Positions 22,178-31,286 of a stretch of DNA of 64,000 bases are shown in pieces. The stretch is taken from positions 625,265,248-625,329,247 of the forward strand of contig NC_056743.1 in the NCBI RefSeq assembly GCF_019279795.1, in the 5' to 3' direction. The notes beneath the pieces are model-generated. The model was not told where the DNA came from, searched no databases, and saw only the letters and a program-made list of their open reading frames with translations. Made by a program: the position numbers and the translations under genes. Source of the DNA: Protopterus annectens (lineage: Eukaryota > Chordata > Ceratodontiformes > Protopteridae). Every line of letters begins with the position of its first letter. Within the stretch, counting starts at the first letter, position 1.

Positions 22178-22315
22178 TTGGGAGGGTGGCCTAATGGTTA
22201 AGGTGTTTGCCTTACAAACACAAGGTACAGGGTTTGAATCTCACAGAGGATAACTGGCTAGGCTTAAAATGACTCACAAGGGCAGTTAGCCTAGTATTAA
22301 TCTATGAATCTATGA
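22178..22315 (+). mobile_element. tRNA-Val-like SINE with CR1 tail, copy 1
   Basis: Head GTGGCCTAATGGTTAAGGTG (box A), GCCTTACAAACACAAGGTAC (anticodon region resembling tRNA-Val, TAC) and GGGTTTGAATCTC (box B). After a short linker the 3' end reads GGCTAGGCTTAAAATGACTC, GGGCAGTTAGCCTAGTA, then AATCTATGAATCTATGA. This is the tail of the CR1 copies in this window. The copy at 60643 is nearly identical in reverse orientation. Being truncated of mature tRNA features and tailed, it is a SINE and not a tRNA gene. Confidence 0.85.
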
Positions 22316-22689
22316 CAGTGCCTTCACCAGCACTGTAAATTATGTGAGTAGAGGTGTGACATTATGCACCCTGTTTTAAACCAGGACAGGTTTCAATCAT
22401 GTTGTCATATTTTATACATAGCTAAGATTATTTCCTAAAACGTTAATGCTAACAAATCTTCACACATTCTGTCAAAAGTTATAGAAACCAGCTGAAGTCC
22501 AATTACCTGCTGCCCCTCCAACTGTGTCTTTTTTCATATCCAGTACCAGTTTTGTCATCTTTAAAGATCATGTGTGCAAACTGATAAAATCAAAGTAGCT
22601 TATCTGTCCTGAAAATGCATTTCCTCACTAGTTGCTTACATAGGCTATCTTTCTGACATTTAGGTATGTATTTACATTTTTCCTTTTTA
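22316..22689. other. No recognised element
   Basis: Unassigned sequence between a SINE and a CR1 fragment. Confidence 0.4.
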
Positions 22690-23022
22690 AGGAAGATAGG
22701 TCATGTTTCATGCTATTTAGAAGACATCCTGGGATATTGTCTGGGCCCATTGATGCAGTGATCTTGGTCTTAGAAAGAGCATTAAGGACCTGTTCTCTAG
22801 TGATAGTAGGGGGAGTTATATTTGATGATATTTCCTGAGGGAAGGTTGAGGGCGAGAGAGGAGTAAAGTTGGAGCTGAATTTATCAGCCAGGAGGTTTGC
22901 TATATCTTCTGGCTCAGTATAGGTAGCTCTATTTACAATGAGCTCTGCACACAATTGTGTATTGTCTTTGAGGTTGTGGACATAGCTAAAGAATGCTTTG
23001 TGGTTGTCCTTGGCCATAAAGA
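22690..23022 (-). mobile_element. CR1-clade LINE fragment, early RT (copy B)
   Basis: Minus-strand frame with DNHKAFFSYVHNLKDNTQLC, TEPEDIANLLADKFSSNFTP and TITREQVLNALSKTKITASM, then GPDNIPGCLL. It matches the start of the CR1 copy at 41.2 kb (TEPIDIASILADRFSANFTP, SMGPNNTPGCV). This is the region between endonuclease and RT palm, so the fragment is truncated on both sides. The frame is open for about 110 codons. Confidence 0.8.
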
Positions 23023-23680
23023 CTTAAAAAGTAATTCAGAAGCCATGTAGCTGAAACACTCGATGGCCTTATGGGGTCATTTGCACATATCCCATTGGCC
23101 TCCATTACAGGAGGTTTAAGGTATCACACAGTGAAAACTCTAGCTTGCCTGGGTTTTTCTTGCAGTGTGGCCACGAACACCAACACATGCACACACGTAC
23201 GTATTCATTCAGTTATATTCATGACATCATAGACATGTGCACAAACACATACAAGCAAATATATACACTGACACACCCCAACCCCCACAGATTCTTTGTG
23301 GACTTACTCTCACTGCAAGTACACCCATAGAAGTGAATTGATGACCATTGTTTTTTGACAGTGTTCACTTTTCCAGCTAGAGTAAAATTTTACTTGGAGA
23401 AAATGATAGTCATAGACATTTCTGTTGCAGAGCAGATGGCTGTTTAGCATTAAGCACTCTGCAAGACTGCCACATTAACATGCAGCTTCACTCATGAGAC
23501 TGCTTTCTGTGCAGAGGCCTCCACAAAGGGAAAACTGAGTATGGAAACCTTCTGAGATAAGGCTTCTACTTTATGATAGGCCTTTGTAAATCTCAGGGCA
23601 TGCTAACTAGCATGATACATCTGAAAGATTTTAACTGAAGTAGGAAAATTTTTTTCAAACACCTACTATGAGCATATTAT
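23023..23680. other. No recognised element
   Basis: A short CA-rich patch (23170-23290) and otherwise unassigned DNA. A segment at 23625-23675 has an imperfect partner at 24710-24765. Confidence 0.4.
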
Positions 23681-23735
23681 TTATTTTACATTTGTTTACT
23701 GAGGATGACCATTACAAAAATACATTACAAACAAT
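23681..23735 (-). mobile_element. L2-type 3' tail fragment
   Basis: The plus strand TTATTTATTTTACATTTG then TTTACTGAGGATGACC is the reverse complement of the L2 3' end seen at 30965-31035. No coding part follows before the MITE at 23931, so the extent is unclear. Confidence 0.5.
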
Positions 23736-23880
23736 ACAAGAAACCAATAACAATCAAGAATACATAATTTTGGTAAATATAGGTAGTAAATAGTTTGTAC
23801 ATAAACAATAAAAATTGAGAGGGTAATATAAAGTGGAAAAAAAAGAAAGCTAACAAATAATCTAGCATAAAGTAGCTTAT

Positions 23881-23902
23881 GACACACACACACACACACA
23901 CA
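23881..23902 (+). repeat. (AC)n microsatellite
   Basis: About 10 units. Confidence 0.9.
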
Positions 23903-23930
23903 AACATATGTATGTATATATCTATATATA

Positions 23931-24426
23931 TGGGTCTACTTCTTTTTAATGAAAATACACTTTACTGAATCTTACATCGCAGAACTCAAAACTGCCAAAA
24001 GTGCAGTTCAGAAAACTTCACTACATCGAACATCACTTCCTTGAAACAAAAATAAAACATAAAGAAAACCACAACACACATTTTTGCAGGGAGGCAAGCC
24101 CCCCTGCACCCCCTGCATATTATATATACCAACTCCGAGATCACATTACAGTGGGAAAAGGGTAACTCCTTATCCCCACTGTACCATGATCTACACCAGC
24201 AAGCTGCAAATTCTATACAACATACATTGCCAGTAATTATTTCAACAAAAAAGACAAAAACTGAGCCTGTTCTGGAATACCAGTCTGGAATCGGTGATCT
24301 GGTGATCTCTATTTGGACAAGTCAGCCTCGATGTAGTGAAGTTTCATTGAACTGCATTTTCAGAAGTTGGAGTTCTGAGATGTGAGATTCGGTAAAGTGT
24401 GTTTTCATTAAAAAGAAGTAGATCCA
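23931..24426. mobile_element. MITE with about 104-bp terminal inverted repeats
   Basis: The first ~104 bases (TGGGTCTACTTC, TTAATGAAAATACACTTTAC, ACTTCACTACATCGA) reappear inverted at 24322-24426 with about 85-90% identity by eye. Between them are about 290 bases with no open frame, including GGCAAGCCCCCCTGCACCCC. Flanking octamers TATATATA and TACATATA agree at 7 of 8, but lie in TA-rich DNA, so a 2-bp TA or 8-bp duplication cannot be told apart. A non-autonomous DNA transposon; superfamily not assigned. Confidence 0.8.
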
Positions 24427-24440
24427 TACATATATATTTC

Positions 24441-24443
<3 letters not shown>

Positions 24444-24490
<47 letters not shown>

Positions 24491-24517
24491 CATACATACA
24501 TACACATATACACACAA
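24444..24517 (+). repeat. (TA)n/(CATA)n microsatellite
   Basis: TA units grading into CATA and CACATA units. Confidence 0.95.
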
Positions 24518-24749
24518 CAGGTCATTGCCATCATCAGTTCCATTTTACCCATTTTTGCATGGGGTTGTGGTGTCATAGTAACATCATTCAGTGCGATCAA
24601 ATCAACTAGAGCCAGTGTTTACACTTCTGAAGTCTAAATAGCAAACATGGCAGCAATAATTACAAATATAAAGAATGATATCAATTTGACAGTACTAATT
24701 AGATATATGTTTTGCAGAGATTTAACTGAAGTAAGCAAACTTTTTTAAA

Positions 24750-25540
24750 CGTCTACTATAAATATATACACAGCTATCATCTGTAATATTTTATGCACAT
24801 CTGATAAAATGCATCTTGAATTTTGAGACAGCATACAATAGTAAGTACACTTTACCTGATTTGCAAAGCGTGTGCTTAATTCCTGTTTTTTAAACATATT
24901 GATGTTTCTGATAGTAATAGTATACAATAATTTGTGCCAAATACAGCCTGTATAATTTCTGAATATTACGTCAACATATGAGTGTTTGCTCCTAGTGTTT
25001 TTTTATGTTATGAAATGAGCAAAAGTTTCCTGAAGAATGATATTGTTGAAATAGCTAATGGGTGTGCTTTTAAAGGTGAAGAGATGATCCAGTTGTTTTT
25101 GAATGAAGGTCATGAAATTAAACAGTAATGCATATTAGCTGAAGCACGGAAGATGAAATCAACGGTTTTGTGAAATATTTGTTGTATCTTGTAGTTGTAG
25201 GTTTGTTAGGCCTGTGTATATTGTATAACCATAGAACACTCTACTATGGATTAGAGTAGATGTAAGTTTATTTTTATTAACCAGTTAAGAAGGATATTGT
25301 CCTATAGTGTTTACCTACGGTTATGTTACATTTTATTATGGCTGTGAGCATCTGTTCTTCTAAGGTCAAATTGTCATGAAGTACTGAAACAAAGGATTTT
25401 AGTTTGTGGGCAAATGGTATAATGTCACCTGATGCTCTTATTTTTAGTGGTGATAAGTTGATGTTTTCATTGTGGGTATGGAGTTGGTCACTGAAGTATT
25501 TAATCTTTTGTAGGATTATTGCATGCATTTTATATGGCCC
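24750..25540 (-). mobile_element. Decayed L2-type LINE RT remnant
   Basis: Minus-strand 25277-25528 reads PFAHKLKSFVSVLHDNLTLE then EQMLTAIIKCN, which parallels the 'K.LGV.LDS.L....QI..V...C' block of L2-group RTs. Further on, in another frame, SRVFYGYTIYTGLTNLQLQ parallels 'SRLDYCNALLSGLP...L..LQ'. There are many stops. The lineage differs from the abundant L2 family in this window. The lower boundary is uncertain. Confidence 0.55.
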
Positions 25541-26935
25541 AGAAGTTAGACTGTATAATCATTATGACAGAAGAGGTTTTATTAAAACAGAAAAACAATA
25601 AATGCTAAAAAGCAACCTTTTTTACATACTGGTCGCATCGCTTAGTCAAGAAATATCTGATAAAGAATGGTCAGCACATGAAAGCTTATATTTTAATGTG
25701 AGAAACTGACTGCTGTAATATTACAGGAGGAAAAGAGAGAGAAACCAGACAGACATGTAGATATAAAAAAATTACTAATGGTATACAACAGGCAAAACGT
25801 TCTCTAAAACGTAATGGAGTAATATTGCTTTCCTGTGTACATTGACTGTATGTGTATCAGCACTCGGAACGACTGAACAAGTAAGGCAGTTCTGCTCCTG
25901 CATTGGTTCATTTGTAACAACTAAAAACATAAAAGGATAATTACATGAATCTACTCAAAAAAACAAATCAAAATCCTTAACATTAAACTGTATACCGAAA
26001 CAGAAGGCATGGCTAAGTAAAAGAATACAGCCGTACCTGCGTTACAATAGTGTACACAAATATCAAGATGTTTAATCAGGCTATCAGCAAAAGTAATCCC
26101 GCAGCATAAATGCCACTAGTTAAAATGCAAGACAAGCTTTGCTAAGATGAGCCATTGCAACAATCAAGTAAGTCATTATTAAACTACTGTTTATAAATGT
26201 TATATACACCATTCAGATACATGGATTTTTTCAGGTTCAAAGCAGCAAAACATTTGAGTGGTATTTAAAAACCTCTAGTGCATAATGTTAAGTGAAGTAG
26301 ACTGAGGAGCAGTGATACACAATGATGTGGTGAGTCACAGACAAATAATGCTGTTGACCTGGTATGTAAATGATTGCATAATGTAATGCAAATGAAGCTC
26401 ATCAGGTATGCAAATGATGAAATGAAGCACCAGAGACATCTAAAGTCAGCTCTGTGAGTCACAATATTTTGCATTTTGAACTCTGAGTATCTTTGTTGTA
26501 CAGGAGCAACACTTGCAATGCAATGTTTGTGATGGTAGCAGCTACTGATGAACAAGAGGTGCTGGTAGTCACTTATAGAGCCAGTGTCCACAATACTGCA
26601 TATTGTCACCCCCTATTGCGCAGTCAGGTCTGCCAGCACTTCACATAACATCACTTCCACAACAAGGACATTGTTGACCCCTACCACATAGGTAGGGAGA
26701 CCATATGTGTGTTAATAGACATGCTACCCACTTATGAAATCAAGAAGGATGAATGGACTATCCATCACTGAGGACAAGAAGGTATGTGTAGCATTAACCT
26801 TCCTTGCTAAAGGGACCATTCAGCATTCAACAGGAAACACTCTATGAATTCTGCAGGCATCAGCCTCATTAATTCTACACTAATTCCATAATATGATTTT
26901 GCCGCATGTGAAACAGCATATATGGTAATAGTAGT
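25541..26935. other. No recognised element
   Basis: Unassigned. A minus-strand frame of 114 codons at 26265-26609 shows no motif. Confidence 0.4.
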
Positions 26936-27296
26936 CCACAGAAATCACAAAAACTGATAGGCCAAAAAAAGCTATACAGACAATAGAGATAGACTATTCA
27001 GGATAAGAAAGAAATTATGTATTGTTACTATTATGCAAGAAGCCCAGAATTTCCAGACAAAAGATATACAGAAAGATTAAGAGAGAAATTAGAGAAAAGA
27101 AAAATACTTCCACAAGAAAAACTGTCAGAAGCTTCAAATAAAAATGTATGTTCATTAATACAACAGATCCACAAAAAATACTATATAGACCAAGAATCCT
27201 TGTGCTGTTTGGAAAAAGAAGTGAGTGAGGAAGGGCGAAAATTTAAAGAACAAAATTTAGAGCCGTTTTCAGGGTATAAAAAAACAAATATGGACA

Positions 27297-27985
27297 ATGG
27301 GAAAGAAAGAGACATCTGATATGGTACAATATTTATACAAAGGAGAAAGCTAAATTAATCAACACAAAAAAGGCAGCCCCAAAGATTTTCAAAGAGAAAT
27401 ACAGGCAAAGGCATCCCGATATGGAAAATTTCACAATAAAAAAATAGAATCACAAAGAGGGAATGTAGAACATAAGATTAGTCAAGTAGAAGTTAAAAAA
27501 AGAAGCTGAAGTTATGGAATATTTGTGAAGTGAAGGATTCAGTGTAGAAAGTCTAATACAGGTTATATCACAGCATGATGGAATGAGTCCCCAAAGTAAG
27601 GAGAAACAAGAGGAGCAGGAGACATCTGATGAAGAAATAAGAACATGGGAAAGAGAGATTTAATACGGTGCAATGTTTATGCAAAGAAGAAAGCAAAGCT
27701 AATCAATGCAAAAAGAGCAGCACCAAACATATTTGAAGAGAAATACAGGCAAAGACATCAGGATATGGGAAATTTTACAATACAAAAAATAAGAAAACAA
27801 AGAGGAAAAGTAGAAAAGAGGATCAGTAATGGAGAAATTAAAGAAACAGGAACTGGGGTTATGGATTACCTACAAAGTAAAGGATTTAGTGTAGAAATTT
27901 TAACTCAGATAACAAAACTACAGGACAGAGCAATGGACATCCAAATTAAGGAGAAACCAGTGGAGCTGGAAGCATCTAATCAGTT
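27297..27985 (+). repeat. 344-bp tandem duplication in the LINE N-terminal region
   Basis: Two diverged copies in tandem. Anchors include GAGAAATACAGGCAAAG at 27394 and 27738 (offset 344) and CATCTGATGAAG versus CATCTAATCAGT near 27625 and 27970. The second copy keeps an open frame (27645-28061); the first does not. Confidence 0.75.
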
Positions 27986-28676
27986 GATATATGAAGATAC
28001 TTTGGAGACTCCCATAGGAAACCAGTACAAACATTCAGTTGGAGTTATACAGGAAGGGTAAGAACAGGAAACAGTGGCAACTCTGACACAGTCAATGTTG
28101 TGGAGTGATAGGCCAGTGAGTTTCCATATGAAAGAGCAATGGATGACACAGGGTGAAACTCAAGAGAACGTGGCACAGGAAGATGCTCTGCCACTTTCTA
28201 TAGATGTCCGCAGGAAATGGTGAACAAAGAATGAGCCCGCAGTTTAGAAGAAAATGATCTAAGAGAAGAGTTGTTTAATTTAATAGAGAAGAATAGACAT
28301 ATTAAGGTGAATGAAAGAAATAGACTGCAGCATCTCAATAAAACCCAAAAAGTTAGACATTTGATAAAATAAATGAACACAGTATTTAGGACTGTCCGTA
28401 GAGATTTATGTGATATAATGGAAGTAAACAGGACATCATACATTACTGTACAGCCAAATTAATAACAGATAAAGTCTTACCACAAGAACACAGGGTAGTA
28501 AGGGAAAGGACGGGGAGAAATCGAATGTCACCATGGAAGTATCGAATAGAGAAAACTATAAAGCAATTAAGACAAGTGTCACTGTTAGAAAAGTATAGAA
28601 GAGGAAACAGATCAACAAAATACTAAAAAAAACATGATAAAAGCAATGCGTAGTATTATAAAGGATCAGGATTTAT

Positions 28677-28695
28677 CATGCACTATCACAAATAA
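28677..28695 (+). repeat. Target-site duplication of V-SINE, left
   Basis: CATGCACTATCACAAATAA, repeated with one change at 28965-28983. A third version lies at 29110 in the inverted duplication. Confidence 0.85.
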
Positions 28696-28964
28696 AAGTC
28701 TTCTGCTTTTCCCGGTTAGGGGTCGCCACTGTGGAACTCCGGTCTGCTCATGATTGGCAGTGGATTTTTATGGTGCCGAGTTGCCAGCCCGACGCCCAAC
28801 CTTCAAAGAAGGCACACCATTCACGCACGCACCTACCTGCATGTCTTTAAATGTCACTTGACTGCAGGGAGGACATGCAGACTCCACACAAAAGGCGCTC
28901 CAGCTGAGAATCGAATGGGAGAACCTCTTGCTGTGAGGTGACAATGCTAACCACTGCACCACCG
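28696..28964 (-). mobile_element. V-SINE with RTE-type tail
   Basis: Minus-strand V-SINE bounded by 19-bp direct repeats. Head: GGTGGTGCAGTGGTTAGCAT (box A), CACCTCACAGCAAGAGGTTC and CATTCGATTCTCAGC (box B). V-domain: TGTGTGGAGTCTGCATGTCC, followed directly by AAAGACATGCAGG, so about 35 bases of the V-domain are deleted relative to the copy at 9791. The 3' end GTGGCGACCCCTAACCGGGA then AAAGCAGAAGAC matches the RTE LINE at 6003. So the head and V-domain equal those of the 9791 SINE but the tail belongs to another LINE clade. Confidence 0.88.
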
Positions 28965-28983
28965 CATGCAGTATCACAAATAA
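28965..28983 (+). repeat. Target-site duplication of V-SINE, right
   Basis: CATGCAGTATCACAAATAA, partner of 28677-28695. Confidence 0.85.
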
Positions 28984-28987
28984 TAAA

Positions 28988-29252
28988 CCTTGTTTCCCAG
29001 TTCTCTATAAAAAATTTTTGGGTCACCAATAAATTGCTTATTTTCTACTTTTCCTTTATCTGTGTGTCTTCTAAGTTTTTCTGCCTGTGCTGATATTCTT
29101 AGTTTATTACATGCACTATCGCAAATAATAAACTAAAAATATCAGCACAGGCAGAAAAACGTAGAAGATACACAGATAAATATGAAGGAAAAGTAGAAAA
29201 TAAGCAATTTATTGGTGACCCAAAACATTTTATAGAGAACTGGGAAACAAGG
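28988..29252. repeat. Inverted duplication, arms 122 and 127 bp, 16-bp spacer
   Basis: The left arm (28988-29109) is the reverse complement of the right arm (29126-29252) with few differences, mainly a 5-base indel. The right arm is the genuine LINE coding segment (SAQAEKRRRYTDKYEGK, IGDPKHFIENWETR). The left arm is its inverted copy. The spacer CATGCACTATCGCAAA repeats the sequence that precedes the left arm. Confidence 0.9.
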
Positions 29253-29270
29253 TAAAAGGAATTAAAGACC

Positions 29271-29292
29271 AAAAAAAAAAAAAAAAAAAAAG
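29271..29292 (+). repeat. Poly(A) run inside the LINE
   Basis: About 20 A residues, probably slippage expansion in coding sequence. Confidence 0.8.
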
Positions 29293-29639
29293 AAAGAAAT
29301 AGATACCTTTTGGAGAAATATTTATGAAGATCCTGGGGAACATAGCAAAGATACTAAATGGATAGAAGTGAAAGAGAGAATAAGAAGTTCAAATGTACAG
29401 AATATGAAATAGGATAAAGTAATGGCCAGAAAGATTAAAACAAAGTTAAGAAAAGCCTCTAATTGGAAAACCACAGGCCCAGATGCACTAGCTAACTTCT
29501 GACTAAAAGTATTAACAACTTTACACAAAGATTTAGCCATGAGTAAGAACTATTTATAAGCGTACCCTGAACAAACACCAGCCTGGCTAACAACAGGAAA
29601 AACAATGCTCCTACTTAAGAGTGGACCTGCAAGCTACCC

Positions 29640-30520
29640 TAAAAAACTGTAGAACAATAACTTGTCTTCCAACGACGTATAAACTATACACGGGAATTGA
29701 TGCAGGCAGAATTTATAGTCATTTAGAAGAAAACTCACTTATGGCAATAGAACAACAGGGTAATAAAAGAAATTCATACGGAACAAAGGATCATTTGTTG
29801 TTAAATAAAGTCATAGTGGAGAACTGTAAAAAGGGGAAGAATGGCATGGACTGATTGTAAAAAAGCAATTGGTAGTATCCCACATTCATGGATAAAAGAG
29901 TGCTTAAAAATGTATAAGATACACTCTACACTGATAAGCTACATCACAGCGACCATGAAACAGTGACAAACCATTTTGCAGTTAAGCCATGATAAAGGGC
30001 AAATTATTTTTCCAGGGATAAAAATCTAAAGGGGGATATTCCTGGGTGACTCTCTGTCACTGCTGCTTTTTTGCCTTGTCCTTAACCCATTAAGCTGTCT
30101 GTTTAACAGATTAGGTCATGGCTATAATTTGGCTTCTGGAAAGCAACAAAGTGTAACAATTTCTCATCTTCTCTTTGTAGAAGATTTAAAACTGTATAGC
30201 TCATCAGATGAGGAACTGAAAGCACAACTGCAAGTAGTCAAAACTTCTTCAGATGATATAAGAATGCCATTTGGTCTTGATAAATGTGCAAAAGAAACCT
30301 TTAAAGCAGGAAAGCTGCAGCGCCAAGAAAACATCAGTTTGGGACAAGAATGTGATATAAAAGAACTTGAGCAGGAGGGAGTGTATAAATATTTGGGAAC
30401 TGATGAAAGATCAACAATAAAACATGAACAAATGTGAATAAAATTATGTAAGGGATATTTTAGAATACTTAAATTAATTCTGAAAACAGTCTGACATCTA
30501 GGAACAAAGTTCAAGCTATA
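29640..30520 (+). pseudogene. R4/Dong-like reverse transcriptase
   Basis: Broken RT domain. Visible blocks: NCRTITCLPTTYKLYTGI (finger), RIYSHLEENSLMAIEQQGNK, NSYGTKDHLLLNKVIVENCK, then AWTDCKKAIGSIPHSWIKEC (motif A, Asp to Cys-Lys context). They continue with GIFLGDSLSLLLFCLVLNPL (motif B), TISHLLFVEDLKLYSS (motif C, FVED) and MPFGLDKCAKETFKAGKLQ. The order and wording match RLE-bearing LINEs of the R4/Dong group. Frame changes separate the blocks near 29850 and 30125. Not functional. Confidence 0.8.
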
Positions 30521-30559
30521 AACCAATTTGCTCTTCCTGTCCTAACTTAACAGTTTTGG

Positions 30560-30960
30560 AGTGATTGACTGGCCCCAAAAGGTGTTGGATAGATTAGACA
30601 GGAAAACAAGATGGATGCTTCATGCTCATCAAATCATTTATAAAAATCAGTGCATACCAAGATTATATATTCCCAGTTCCAAAGTAGGTGTGGGCCTCCT
30701 TGAAATTAATTACATGTATAGATCTGCAATCGTGGGATTACATACATATCTGCTGACCTCACAAGACCCAAACATAGTGAAAGTTTTGAAACATGAGGAG
30801 AAAATTCTAATATGACTTCCCTGCTTGGTCTAGCAGAAGCATATCTGTGTCAAGCGGATATTGAAATCAAACCAGAAGTAGATAAAAATCAGGCAGCAAC
30901 TGAATGTGTCAAAAAACAAAAGAAAGAATATATGGTAAAAGATCAGATGAGAAGGCAAGA
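30560..30960 (+). pseudogene. R4/Dong-like RT thumb region
   Basis: Frame 30561-30815 reads LDRKTRWMLHAHQIIYKNQC, PRLYIPSSKVGVGLLEINYM and VGLHTYLLTSQDPNIVKVLK. These match the 'LDRKTRK.L......HP....RLYLPR..GGRGL' region after the RT palm in this LINE group. It continues in another frame to 30960, where the L2 insertion cuts it. Confidence 0.75.
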
Positions 30961-31286
30961 AATGTGGAAAATTTATTTATTTATTATTTTATTTTACATT
31001 TGTTAACCGGGATAGTCCGACTGGATATATGTCCATTTTCAGCAGAGGCCCGGGGAGAAAAGCTCCAACAAAAAGCAACAAAAACATACAGAAAATTCAA
31101 AAATAATGTACAAAAGTATAGGGTTGCTTGAAGAACCGACAAAATACATTTTAGAACATGGAGTCAGAAGGTGACATTAATAATATTGTAATAGGAACCG
31201 CAAGCTTACATCGTTAGTAAATGAGAGTGAGAATGTTTTAGTTAGAAGGAGAGAATTATGACTAAATACATTGTGTAGAGTGAGGA

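Noticed and set aside
22178-22260. Possible functional tRNA-Val gene
   Set aside because: No acceptor stem closure and it continues into a CR1 tail; a second copy shows it is a SINE.
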